Source of the DNA: Antedon mediterranea
Lineage: Eukaryota; Echinodermata; Crinoidea; Comatulida; Antedonidae
Direction of reading: 5' to 3'
Length of the DNA stretch: 64,000 bases
Assembly (NCBI RefSeq): GCF_964355755.1
Contig: NC_092678.1
Span: 24,036,365-24,100,364, forward strand
How positions within the stretch are numbered: the first letter of the stretch is position 1; every line of letters begins with the position of its first letter. Under the pieces are notes generated by a model. That model searched no databases. It was given only the letters and a program-made list of their open reading frames with translations, and was not told the origin of the DNA. This document shows, one piece after another, positions 1 through 12,045 of the stretch. Made by a program: the position numbers and the translations under genes.

Positions 1-75
1 TTTACAGTATCACTACCATATTTCGGCACATCACACTTTTTTGTCAAACTAGTTTGATAGTGTAGACCAATCTTT
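1..75. mobile_element. Family-1 MITE, right half cut by the window edge
   Basis: Contains ATCACTACCATATTTCGGCA and the terminal GTCAAACTAGTTTGATAGTG segment of the family. Confidence 0.75.
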
Positions 76-401
76 AGAATTAAGTACAGTAATGCAGTTT
101 GGTGATGCTTTAACATTGTGCTTAAATGCTGCAATTTGATGAAGATGACACCAACACCAAATGCGCATAAAACAGACACGCCCGCTCGTTGCTGACACCG
201 TACCATAGGCCTTTACTTGAGATACTCCTTGGGAAATATGAGCATATAAAAAAATTACCTGTTTTGACTATTGCCAATATTTTAAATTGTATGTAATTGG
301 TTATGTGAGACTTGTTTATCATGCTACAGTATGGATATGTTTGTTTTTTTGTAATAAAGTATACCTGTGTATAAAGAGTGCGTGTGCTACGGAACACTTA
401 C

Positions 402-1983
402 CAACAAGGGATTCGACATCATGAACTGTAAATGAAGGAGGTGGTACCAATAAATCTAAACCATCCTTTTCCTCAATTAATATGGGCGTATCAAATCCAT
501 TTTCACTGAAATACTCCAATGATAATTCCCATCCTCTTTTTTTCAAAATTATTTCACTCGCATCAGCAAATGTTCTGTTTTTTAATTCTTTAATAAATAC
601 TAATGTTCCAGTTTGCACAGCCTGAAATTAAATACAAAAATAATTAAATAGCTTTCACTGTAACATGCTCTCTTTCATAGTCTTAATGTTGAAGCTTTAA
701 AGGAGACATTCAAATAAAGCTTTGTCTACACTTTCAAACTTTATGTGATGTGTCCATATATGGACATGATGACATCATATCACTACCATATTTGGGCACA
801 TAACAGTTTTTTTTTTGTCAAACTAGTTTGTTAGTGTAGACAAAGATTTAAACATTTTTTTTATCCTGCAATTGGCTGTAAATTCTGTCAGATGTGTGTA
901 TATAATTAATAATAATTTTGACAATAAAAAATACATTAACTTGTTTGTTGTTGTAAAGTTGAGTGAAATGATATACAAGTGATATATACTTACCATGGTG
1001 TTCTTAGTAATTTCTTCTGTTGGATCATGCCGGTGCCAATTTCTTCTCTTCTTCACTTCATAAATAAAAAAAAATTTAAAATGTCCTCAATTGTTGCAAA
1101 GATACATTATTATATTTAATCAATTACATACTATATTTCAAATAGTATTTGTGGAAAGAAGTGTGTCTTGCATACAGTACAGTAGAGACTTCCACTGCTG
1201 CTGTAACTTTTGTACAACAAGATACACTCCAAACACTTACAAGTTAAAGGTCCAAATCCTCTGGTGCAATTTGGGCAGTGATACTCTTCTATTTCATTAC
1301 ATTGATCTTCACGTACACCAACGCAACTACAAACAAAAAACAACATGACAAGTCTTCCAAATAAAACATGTCTAAAGCTCTGTCAAACTTTATGTGACAA
1401 AAAAAAAAAGTGATATGCCCATATATGTACATGAATGATGGCATATTACTACCATATTTGGGCACATCACACTTTTTTTGTCAAACTAGTTTGATAGTGT
1501 ATAGACTGAGCTCAACAAGCATTTTTAATAAATATTTTATTAGAAAACGTTGATTTTATTTTTTTACATTTTTTAAAAGAAAATATACAAAAAACGATGT
1601 ACGTTAAAATAGCCAGTTGTGGAAGTTTATAATATGTATTGCATATGAATTTCACAAAACAATTTAGCATTGAAATGCTACGGAAATGTGAAGAAAGCTA
1701 GGCCTCTATCTATCTTAATTAATATGGCGAGAAGAATGCATTTTATCCGCCACACCAATCGTACGTATCAACAAATAACAGTCTCAGCAGGAGGGCCTAA
1801 CAAAAATGACTATTATACTGAAATGACGGCATCTATATTCATCTAAATTGTAAAAAATAATAACTACGGATAATATTTATTTCACCTTCCATGAAACCAA
1901 TCATTACAAACATTACATTCTATCATAAACAGCGAAACATCATAAGGTTGTTTACAAATACAGTATACGGGGTCAGACGCCAT
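402..1983 (-). CDS. KDM7-family (PHF2/PHF8/KDM7A-like) histone lysine demethylase, 5' part
   Basis: Four 5' exons join in phase: 1886-1983, 1241-1326, 994-1055 and 402-621; the gene continues off the left edge. Exon 1 starts at an ATG giving [17 protein letters not shown]. Exons 1 and 2 together encode a complete C4HC3 PHD finger (CIC, then [12 protein letters not shown], then HCPNC). After it come a basic KKRRNWHRH linker and the pre-JmjC segment with [18 protein letters not shown] and DGLDLLVPP, which is the arrangement of the KDM7 family. Known for the family: the PHD finger binds H3K4me3 and the JmjC domain removes H3K9me/H3K27me/H4K20me in the nucleus. The catalytic HxD...H residues lie outside the window, so activity cannot be judged. 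Which of the KDM7 paralogues it matches cannot be told from this part. Confidence 0.9.
716..848. mobile_element. Family-1 MITE, copy b
   Basis: Complete inverted-repeat element in a KDM7 intron: AAGCTTTGTCTACACTTTCA on the left, TTAGTGTAGACAAAGATTT on the right, with CATATATGGACATGATGACA in the middle. Confidence 0.8.
1374..1513. mobile_element. Family-1 MITE, copy c
   Basis: KDM7 first intron. The left end lacks the CTACACTA part (AAAGCTCTGTCAAACTTTATG), so it is internally deleted; the right end GATAGTGTATAGACTGAGCTC is kept. Confidence 0.75.
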
Positions 1984-2745
1984 TTCCAAACAAAAGGCTG
2001 AACAACGCGATGAAAATCGCTTCCAGAACCAAACAACTCTATTTGGCGTATTTTAACAAATGTTTAATATGTTAGGCTGCCTAATTTAAATAGGCATTAA
2101 GGCTAACATTACTAGGCCTACATTGTTATGTTTAACTCTAATTATTTATATTTGATTTCTGTAATAATAATGATGACAAGAATTCAAGCCTTTTAATTTT
2201 TTAATTAGTTTCTCTTTTTATTCATCATACGGCTACCTAGGTACAAAACGTAAAACTGTATAGCGTTTTTACGACAGCCCCGCGTGAGTTTACGTTTAGG
2301 ACATTTTTTGGCTGCGGTTTCGTTTTCCGCAATTCGTAGTTGCACCTGTTCTCACAATCAAATCTCGTTCTTTTCGATATTGAATACTTCAGACATAGAC
2401 ATTTCCGTGGACCGTTCACCCAAGGCCTACCTCCATGGTCCACCAAAGAATGGATTTATAGGCTACACTGCAAATTATATAGGCCTCTAATGTATAGTAA
2501 TAAAAGAACAAACATTTAGAATTAAATAAATTGTCTCACTGTTAATGTTCGATATCACAAGAGATAAAAGCAAAGATTGAGGGGAGGAGCGATCAGCGGA
2601 GGATGACGCGACATTGCGTTAACGACATTGGCCAATATACCACAATAGGCCTATAATAGGCCTTATAACGGAAAACCATTTTCCATTCATGAATGCATTT
2701 GAATCAAAACTGCATAAGTGTAGTTGCCGTTGGAAAGGAAACACT
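1984..2745. promoter_or_regulatory. Divergent intergenic region between KDM7-like gene and laccase 1
   Basis: This gap separates two start codons that point away from each other. No TATA box is evident. A CCAAT-type motif (ATTGGCCAATA) lies near 2627-2637, about 110 bases before the laccase start, and the same motif is kept before laccase 2 (ATTGGCCAATAG near 14054-14065). From about 2040 rightward this region is repeated upstream of laccase 2, so the left end of the segmental duplication falls just beyond the first KDM7 exon. Confidence 0.45.
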
Positions 2746-5700
2746 ATGAATTTATTTGTCTTAATCGTTGTCAGTTTACAAGTGTGCGTACCAGGTAAGA
2801 GATTATCAATAAGTTGATTTAAAATATCAATCAATCACTGACTCACAGTCTGTACTTAGAAAATAAAATGTGATGATGAAAATATTGTGAAAAAAGTCAA
2901 ACTTTTAGAATACTATTCGTGGGATCAATTCTGAAAAGCTTTCCGAATTGCGCGGAAAACGTCTAGACAAATCGATTAGTTTTCTATAATTATAATAAAC
3001 TTTCGATATATAGGCCTATGCAATGTTTTTATGGACAATTTTCAAAGATTCGGCGGACCATGACAGAGTTTAGGACTGGCTACGTCTTACTCAATGTTAC
3101 TGTACACAAGTATAAGTCTATTATCTTGTTACGGGAAAATGAACACTGATGCAAATTTATCCCACTTTTGCCTGAGTTAAGCTTGGTTCCCACTAGAACG
3201 TAACGCAAGGACGTAAACGCAACGCAAGCGTTTTAACCAATGACAAGCAAAGTTATAGACAGTTAGCAATCACAAGCGAATAAGCCATCGCTTGTGATTG
3301 GTCAATTCACTTGCGTTGCGTTACGTCCTTGCGTTGCGTCGCTAGTGGGAACCACGCTTTAGGAAAAGTTAAAAATAATTCGCAAAAAAAGAGAGACGAC
3401 TCAGACAATAATTATTAAAGTTCGGTTTCCAATAGAGACGCAGCACAACGGAAGCACTTTGACCAATTACAAGCGATGTGGATTTTATTTAGAACTGTCG
3501 CTTGTCATTATATTGGCCAAACTCGCTTGTGCATTGCGCGTTGTTACGGCCTTGCGTTGTGCGTCTCTGTGAGAACCAAGCATAAAGCTTGGTTCCCACT
3601 AGAAAGTACGTAAGGAAAGGACGTAAACGCAACGCAAGCGTTTTAACCAATGACAAGCGAAGTTATAGACAGTTAGCAACACAAGCGAATAAGCCATCGC
3701 TTGTGATTGGTTAAAACGCTTGCGTTGCGTTTACGTCCTTGCGTTACGTTCTTGTGGGAACCAAGCTTAAAGGAAGTATGCTTTCTTATAAAAGGCAATG
3801 TAAAATGTCCCCTATAGGCATACTTTACCAACCTTCTAATATGCCTACCTATACATCGTTTACGAATATATAAAGAGCAAACAAACTTTTGAAAGTTTGT
3901 TTTCTATTCAATACTTTCTGAGAATAATCTATAAGTACACAGGGACCACTGTGTCATGCAATATTTATTGTTGTTGAAGTTATTCCAAATAGTTACCGTA
4001 ATTGTAGGTGTTAGCTTGTGTGTAGAGGTATTTGGTGATTATCTTACGGCTATTATGATTGCCTTTGTTTTCTATGTAGGTAAATTTCGCTTCACCCGCC
4101 TTAGGCTTTTAACAATATTTCCCTTAACTTTCCCAGAGATATTGATATTAAGAACTTAGAATGTAGAGAAGTTGTTATTGAAAGTATTTATTCAAGCGCA
4201 ATTAAAGAATTCATGGCGATTTAATTTACCAATGAGCTAGATTTTTGGGAAATGTTATTTATTTTATTATTTTCAGTTCTTCAATATTACTAAACACTAT
4301 ATTGTCAATTATTATTTTTAGTTATACTACTTAAGAGCCATTGTCTGTAAGAATCAAAGAAATATCAAAAAGAGTGGCAGACTCAAAAAAATGGATTTCT
4401 TTCAAATTTTGCACATGGCTATATATGTGTTGAGAGAAATCAAATATGAAGTATTTTTTATTTCACACGTATATTTCCATGGCAACGGCCAAATTTGTGT
4501 TTTTGACAAATTTTGTCCTTTTTTAAGGTTTTTTAAAATGGATATTGGTACTACTTTGATGAACGATATTTTTGTGTTGTTCATTTAATTATAAAAAATA
4601 ATTATTGTATGCATAATAACAATGCATTGTGTACCTGTTTAAAATTTTTTTATTTTTTTTTATTTCATACCTTGGGAGATACCATTTATTTAAAAAGGGG
4701 TGTTTTTCACTTTTTAAAAATTGTTCAATGCAACTAAACTTTACTTTACCATAACGCCCAAAGTGGTGTATTTTTTTAGCTGATTTATTACAAATAGGTA
4801 TTTCTAATGTTTAGTAATTGATTTCTAAAATAAAATACTGGGGTAAATTTAAAATCTACAAGCAGTGTTGCGAGAAACATAGGCATTTTTATAAAAAAAA
4901 AAACATGGTATATTAGTAAAAACATTTTATTTTCTTTGATTATTTGATTTGAAACTCATTGGTCAGAAAAATTCTTAATGTTTTATATAGTTCTAGTTGT
5001 GTTGTGAGAAAAGAAATTAATTTTTAATTATAGATTCTGTAATTCCCAGTTTTAATGTCATTTTATAGGTTATATCCTCTGGAAATTTGAATAAATTATC
5101 AGATCGTTGTTAATTTTAATCTTTGCAACAGATTACTCCTCTTTTATTTTGAAGCTCCTCTTTCATTTGTTTACTTCTTTTATTTGCTAACCTAAGCAGA
5201 TCCCACATGCCCATCTACTACCACTTTCGACTACCACCTCCCCCCCCCCCCCCATCCTGACTATAACCACAAAAAGATAAACTGCAACACTTTGGTCGAT
5301 CATCCACTATAGAGTGTCAAATGCATGCATTCAAGCACCACCCACACTGCCGCTACTATCGCCCCAATGAATAGACGGATTCAAACTCCTCCATCCCATC
5401 CCCTCCCCCTTTCTCCAAGCCCCCACCCACCCCAAGTTAAAAATTGCAATGCAAAAGATAGGACATAAAGCTAAGTTTTTAGACCCTCGCCTTCAACCCC
5501 CTAACTATTTAAAAGTCCTGGATCCACCACTTTCCCCTCCCCAAAATAGAACCAATCAAAAGTCAATGATATACTCAGGTATGTTAATGCTACATAACAA
5601 ATATTGAAGCCCTGATTTGAAATTTCATTTCATTTAAGGTCAGCATGTAAAATATCACACTTTATTATTAAATAATTCTATATTTTTTTTACTGTGATGG

Positions 5701-8700
5701 TTGGATTCAGTATTAATTATTAATTAATAATTATCTGATAATTATTTAATTTCCCTTGGTTATGCATATCAACAGTTACTATGGTAACTAAAAATGAGAT
5801 ATTCTTTAGATTTTGCATATTTATCTCATACAAATTTAAATTTGTAGATTATTAGCAGGCATGCCTTATTTGCATTTTCAAATTACCGTTTCACAAGGTC
5901 ATATTCGTAAGCACTTTCCTCTGTGATTATTTTTATTCATGAAAACCCCATATTTTATTTACAGCGGCCACCTCCCTTAACGGACGCACTTTGAAAAGCC
6001 TGTTTGTTCTTCCTATCTAATTAGTGCATTGGTGCTTACCGTAAGCAGCTGCGGGCACCTTTTTATACTAAAAATGAGATTTTTTGTAAGCGGCCAATCG
6101 AAAAATGCGATACTTATTGCATGGACCTATGAATTAGAGGTGCATGTTTATTGTATTTCTTTATATATTAGCTTTATTTTGAAGAGGTTTTAAAAACATT
6201 ACTGTGAAGAGATGAGAAAACTACACAGATTTTGACCGACCATTTTTCATATGATAAAAGTTTTTAAAATTTGTCTGAAAATGCTAAAAAATACTAAACC
6301 ACCTGATTATAAATAATAATAGGCCTACAATTAGCTGGAAAATTTAGAGGCTCGTTTCGTTAACAATATCGTATATAGCCATAATAAGTGATTTTGGCCC
6401 TTTAACGTAAGGGGTCACCGCCCGTAAGCGGCCACTTTTCCAGGTCCCGAGGGTGGTCACTTACGGGAGGTTCAACTGTATTTAAGTTGGTGTGCTGAGT
6501 GTGTAGAAACATGGCAATGGGAGCTCTCTAAACAAGCTATTGGACCTCCGCTTATTTCTTCATATTTTTCATTTTATATGCTATAAATTAAATTATGAAC
6601 TACCTTTTGATATCTATCTTCAGTACACTATAATTATTATTATCGCTCACCAACCTTCGTCATAATGTTTCCATTCAAATGCATGAATGCAAATATTATG
6701 AATACTATGTTGCACTGGTGGTACGTAACAAATTATATATAATTGTTTTCAGGTAGAAAAAGTGATAAACCGTATAATATAACATTTGTTAAAGCTACAC
6801 CTTTACAACGGTGGTGGCACACGTTCATACAGGGTGCGTTCTTAAAATATATATATATACAAACAGATACAATATTTTTAAAAAAATGTAATTTAAAGCA
6901 AAATATACCTAAATTGTCTGGAAGACAATGGTTTTTGGTTGAAATTAACCATTTCTTTTGTCTTTTTATAAGTGAAATAATTATTTTTGATGATTTTTTT
7001 TCTACAGAAGTGAATAACTTTATTAAAACCGTGAAATTGCCTATTCAAAATCTGATTTTATTAATCTTTATTTTTTCATGTTTTTGGGGGACAATACATC
7101 TTTAATTATTCTCATTTTAGGTAAATTGACAAGGATAACCACAAGTGAATTAATTCACTAACCTTCTCAAAGGTGGCAATCCCGTTCACAAGACTAACAT
7201 ATACTAATATATACAAGATGCTCTACATAAACAAAGACTTATTACAAGTCTTTGGGAGTGGAGTTGCAAATAATAATAATACAGTATTATTATCCTATAT
7301 GCTTGATCAAACAATGAAACGGTGTTGTCACGGATTATGTGTTAGACTATTCAAGCATTGTCACGTAACTCTGTCATATTCAATACATTACCTGGGCATG
7401 GTTAATTAGAGAACCGTTTTTAGGTGAAATGTTCGTAAAGTATAAGCATACCGATTTTTAAATTTGTCTTTAAGCAAGATAGTTTCTCTAACATTAGTTT
7501 TTCTTTGAGAGATTGCGCTTTAATATGTGATCTTTGTTGTTTTTTTTTTGTTCAATTTTATTTAATTTCATTTCACCTTCTTTTCTTTCGAATTCAAAAC
7601 AATATATTAAAAACAGTACAGGAATGTATTCAGGGTAGCAAAAAAAAAGTAACCAATTATTATTTTTCACAGGCTGTAGTGGCCACTTAGAATTGTGTGT
7701 TTTAGGAAGTGTCTCAAAGACTCACAAACACAACATTATACATCATGACTGTGCTACAGTATTAACATTTTACATAGCATCTAACATTACGAATCTGATG
7801 GAGAGATCCACCCGGTAATAACCACGAATGTCGTTCCATTCTCTTTTAGCGCTAAATGCAGAAGTGATATACGAAGGTGAAGACTGTAAACGTGAGTGTA
7901 CTGGTGAGAAAGTCACCTGTAAATTCACATTTCAGGTAGAATGGTTCACCTCTATGTCAAAGGAATGTGGTGACTGCCCCACTAACATCAATGACTGCAA
8001 ACAGAAAGACTGTATTCCATTAGATGGTGGCGCAAGAGCAGTGATGGTTGTCAATCGGCAAATACCCGGTCCGTCAATACAAGTATGTTATTTTTTTCAT
8101 AAAAGGTCAAAGGACATACTCCATCTACATACAGAGATGATGTTAAGATCAGGAAAAACATAAACAAAACAGCAATCTCTGTTTCAAAGAAAGATTGTCA
8201 TTATGATGATGATTAATTAAGATGATAAAATAAGAGAAAGATTATGAATATATTTTGTATGAAGAATGTAAGTAAAGATGATTAAATCAATCAAATTTCA
8301 CCAAAAAAAGACCCAAAGAAAGATGATCAGCGTAGGAAATATGTACCGTACTTAATTAATAATTTAAATTAATTTGCAAGATTAATTATGCAATAGTCCA
8401 AAAAAACGACCGTTCAATAATGATTTTGAACGGGAAAGAATTCATTATTTAAATAATCGTGCTGATTAATGATTATGATTTATTTCCTTAAAGGCTTGTG
8501 AAAATGATACTATAGAAGTCACAGTTGTCAATCGACTAGATAACTCAGAAGGATTGTCCATTCATTGGCATGGTCTCCACGCAAAAGGCACTCCATACAT
8601 GGATGGAATCTCCATGTTAACACAGTGTCCAATTCCCTCGCAAGCTTCATTCTTGTATTCCTTCGAGGCTTATCCAGCAGGTACCCATTGGTGGCATAGT

Positions 8701-10978
8701 CACTCAGGGATGCAGAGAGCAGACGGGTTATTTGGCTCTCTTATCGTAAGAAAACCAGAATCAGACGAGTTTTACAGATACGACCACGAACACGTGTTAC
8801 TAGTTAACGACTGGTTTCATGATTTGACAATTGCGAAGTTTGCAGGAAACCAGTATGGTAAAGGTAGTAATAAAGCCGATACTATTCTCATCAACGGGAA
8901 AGGGATAATTACCAACCCAGAAAATGGATTGGATAGTACAACAAGAGAGATATTCACCGTTGAATATGGCAAGATATACAGATTTCGAACCATCAGCGGT
9001 GCAATTACTGATTGTGGTCTAAAAGTATCTGTAGATGATCACAAGATATATATGATAGCATCGGACGGAGCAGCAATTGATGCCCAAGAAACGGATTCAT
9101 TTATCACCTACGCAGGGGAGCGTTTTGATTTCTTGTTAAATGCTACAAAAGACAGGAAGAATTATTGGTTAAGAGTTCAAGGTGTCGAATCGGGATGTAG
9201 GGGAAAGTCCCAACTTGCAATAATACAGTATGCTGGCCAAGACGAAAGTAGCGCAAACCAACTTCCTAACACACATCAAACAATGGATGGTACTACTGTG
9301 AACACGCTTGAAAATAATATTGAAAAGAAAGATATAAGCATTAGAAATTTGACGTCACGAGGTAAGATGTGGCTGCCAATATATCTAAAAGAAAACTCTT
9401 TCAAGACATCAATTATGGAAATGAAGAATTTTTAAATTACTACAAATATTAAAATACAACTTCATTTATGTAAGAACGTATTTGTCCAGAATAGTAAATT
9501 GTTTCTATTGGATTCTTCTTTTTTTTTTTTACAGAAGATGATGACATGGCCTTTTCAGAGGAAGCAGATGAAACATATTACATCGGCATGGATTTTGGCA
9601 AAATAATGGGGACACCGCCACAACTTGACAGTATTAGCTTTAGCTTACCTCCCTCGCCGCCGCTCAGTCAGTATGAAGATATACCAGAAGGAACATTCTG
9701 TGATGAAGAAACGTTCAGCAAGAACTGCTCAACTCAATTATGCCGATGTACACGAACTATTGGTGTAGGACTCGATAATGTAAGTACTTTAACAGTCGAT
9801 TCTACTACTGTATATTGTCAGGAGACGCTATACAATATCCCATGGGATGAATTTTGCTATCACAAGACACAATACTGAGGGATGTTTATTGTCGCTAGAC
9901 ATGGTACTGTACATGCATAGGATAGTGCAGTACCATGTATAAGAACGGGATTAGGCTCCTGTTTTAAATCCAATTCGTTTCATATTTCATATTAGTTGGT
10001 ATAGGCCTCTTTTTTGTATTAATGAATTTTTTAGGAAGGGAGGGGGGAAGAGTACTTGATTTGGCTCATTTTCCGACTGATGTCTTGTTCAACGTTACAG
10101 GTTGTTGAGTTTGTAGTGGTGAACGAAGGGCAACAGTTTAATACTAGTCATCCAATGCATTTGCATGGTCATTTCTTCCGAGTGATTGGCTTTGAAAAAA
10201 TAGGAGAAGAAACCAGTGTTGAGCAGATCAAAGAAATGGATAGACAGGGTAACAATACATACAAACAATCAACCTTTCCTAAGATCTAAAGGTTACTGAA
10301 TGCCCTCGTTACAGCTGTGCTTCCTAGATTTTACCAGGAAACATTCCCGTCATTGAACCGTTCCATAATATCATTGCTTTTTGTTTGTTCTTCACGTATC
10401 ACATGACCGTTTCCCATAGTAAGACTTTTGCTCGTATACATAAAATCCGCGTAACAATCTTTCATTTTTTTTTCTAAAGGACTTTTACCACGTGAGGCTC
10501 ACTTATCCCTGAAGAAAGACACTGTAATTGTTCCTGATGGCGGGTACGTGATTCTCCGTTTCCATGCCAACAACCCTGGATGGTGGTTCTTTCATTGTCA
10601 TTTGGAATTTCATGTTGAGGTAAACTTATTTAATTGAAATTTGTTTTATTTTAAATTATAGAAAAAAATGCAATCGATTTAACAACTCTCTATATATCGC
10701 GCGACTCATGAAAAGATGAGTTCATGATCTAAGACGGACAGGGCCGAATACTATAATATTATAAAGTTCTGTAATATGAAATGTGTTTTTATTTGTAGCT
10801 GGGCATGGCACTGATAGTACGAGTTGGTGAACAATCGGATCTTCCTCCTGTGCCGAACGACTTTTATAAATGTGGGAACTTTCTGAACATCCCAGGAAGC
10901 GTGAACTGTGGTCATTTTGTTTCGAGCTTCAACATCTCTTTTGTCATAATGATGTCTTTGATTCTTTTTTTTATTTAG
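2746..10978 (+). CDS. Laccase-type multicopper oxidase, copy 1 (GPI-like C-terminus)
   Basis: Seven exons join in phase: 2746-2794, 7850-8082, 8494-9361, 9535-9779, 10101-10248, 10480-10619 and 10799-10978, giving 620 residues. Exon 1 is a signal-peptide exon ([14 protein letters not shown]). Exon 2 is a Cys-rich N-terminal segment. All four copper-ligand motifs are present: HWHG at 118-121, HWWHSH at 159-164, HPMHLHGH at 482-489 and [12 protein letters not shown] at 553-564, with Met as the axial ligand position. The [16 protein letters not shown] block in exon 4 is typical of animal laccases. Such enzymes oxidise phenols or other substrates with O2, are secreted or surface-bound, and serve in cuticle, pigment or defence chemistry; the substrate here is unknown. 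The last 30 or so residues are hydrophobic to the end ([12 protein letters not shown]), like a GPI-anchor signal. Exon 4 must end at GTAAGT (9780); reading on meets a stop at 9876-9878. Confidence 0.93.
3179..3362. mobile_element. Family-2 MITE (GGTTCCCACTAG termini), copy a
   Basis: Near-palindromic element in laccase 1 intron 1. Its ends read TAAGCTTGGTTCCCACTAG and its inverse (CTAGTGGGAACCACGCTTTA). The interior holds repeated GCAACGCAAG and its inverse, around a GACAAGC/ACAAGCG centre. No coding capacity. Confidence 0.7.
3418..3585. mobile_element. Family-2 MITE, copy b
   Basis: Same architecture as the neighbour at 3179, with variant ends (TTCGGTTTCCAATAGAGACG and GCGTCTCTGTGAGAACC). 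It has a counterpart at the same place in laccase 2 intron 1 (14820), so it predates the duplication. Confidence 0.65.
3586..3770. mobile_element. Family-2 MITE, copy c
   Basis: Well-preserved inverted repeat, AAGCTTGGTTCCCACTAG to TTGTGGGAACCAAGCTT, directly abutting copy b. No counterpart is seen in laccase 2 intron 1, so it probably inserted after the duplication or was lost there. Confidence 0.7.
3771..7849 (+). other. Laccase 1 intron 1, remainder
   Basis: About 4 kb of AT-rich intron. I see no exon: the short open stretches have no recognisable composition, and exon 1 joins exon 2 directly in phase. It holds a run of C residues near 5240-5253 and a pyrimidine-rich tract around 5390-5440. 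Confidence 0.6.
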
Positions 10979-11589
10979 CTGGACTGGGATCATTATATTA
11001 CCCGTATACAGTTACAATTATTATACATGCTACATTAATATGCTAGTTGGGTGGTGGTTGATAGTCAATATTGTTTCCAACATTTTAAAGTCATTATCAT
11101 TATTCATTCAGCAATATATTGTCGTATTAAATTGAATTACAATCCATAACCTTTGACTGAAGAAGACGACAAAGATGTCTGTGAAAACACATCATTGACT
11201 AAACATTGTTTTATGCTACCAAGCTACAACCTTTTTAGTATATTGTATATGTACTTTATTTGATTAATTTTGGGTAATTTAATTTAGGCTACCTTATTAA
11301 AGATATACCGTTATGGTATTTTGATACTCAGGTAACAAGTTTTTTTACTAGACCAAATAGATTAAAATTAATCAAATCATAATATAAACTGTTTTTTAAA
11401 AAAATATTTCAATAAAAACAGTTACGCTCGCTGAGAATTTTAATTGTCAAACAATTGAGCAAAACATTTCTTCAATTTTACAGTAGGCGAATTATTTCAA
11501 TGCAAAATCATGTTTGTCAAATGCCCATTTACCGCCAGGAAATTTCAATTTGTTGCAAAGAGCGACATGGATTATTTCATTTGATGTAC

Positions 11590-11713
11590 AATATTCAAGT
11601 ACCTTAATTTTCATTATTTGTTCTTTTTTGTTCTTTTTTCCACTACTAGTTTGTTTTATATTCATATTATCAGCTTCATCACTGTAACTTTGTTTTACTT
11701 CTTGGTTTTTGTC
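11590..11713 (-). pseudogene. Truncated copy of the last POLR1G exon
   Basis: Read on the minus strand, it encodes YSDEADNMNIKQTSSGKKNK, nearly the same as the C-terminal exon of the POLR1G-like gene at 21874-22106 (YSDEADNSNIKQTSSGKK). The homology stops at CTTGTTTTTGT, and the laccase upstream flank begins about 30 bases later. It has no upstream exons, so it is a dead passenger of the segmental duplication and marks its junction. Confidence 0.8.
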
Positions 11714-12045
11714 AGGTATTGTCAAATACAGTTATAAACTGTATTTGGCGTATATTTAAAATATATTTATTAAAAATGTTAAATTACGGAAATAATTTAC
11801 AGGCTGCATAAGCCTAAGGCTAAAACTACTAGGCCTACTTTGTTATGCTACTACATAGTGATTATTATTTATTTGATTTCTGTAATAATGATGACAACAA
11901 TTTAAAAAGTCATAATTTAATTAGGCCTCTCCTCTAATAATAAGCCTTTAAATGTTGAAATAGTTTCTCTTTTTATTCAATACGGAATAGGCTAAGTAAT
12001 AAAATGTAAACACACAATAATAAAATAAATTGTCACACTGTTAAT

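Larger units (their letters stand above)
2040..11713. repeat. Segmental duplication, left copy (laccase 1 unit)
   Basis: Homology with 11740-21996 begins near ATTTGGCGTATTTTAA (about 2040) and runs through the laccase gene and its 3' flank (shared GGTGGTGGTTGAT and similar stretches) to a fragment of the neighbouring POLR1G-like gene. Flanks and introns 1 and 2 have diverged with indels, while exons 3 to 7 and their introns remain very close. Limits are good to some tens of bases. Confidence 0.75.

Noticed and set aside
122-397. 91-codon minus-strand ORF left of the KDM7 exon
   Set aside because: It lies within the intron after the donor at 401 and shows no similarity to the family; chance frame.
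6743-7105. Open frame of 120 codons in laccase 1 intron 1
   Set aside because: Composition follows AT-rich sequence, no domain, no counterpart in laccase 2, and exon 1 to exon 2 splicing is complete without it.
9780-9878. Exon 4 of laccase 1 reading on to a stop after HKTQY (and the same at 19229-19327)
   Set aside because: A strong GTAAGT donor lies before it, and joining there restores the conserved laccase sequence GLDN-VVEFVVV in phase; the extra residues are intron.
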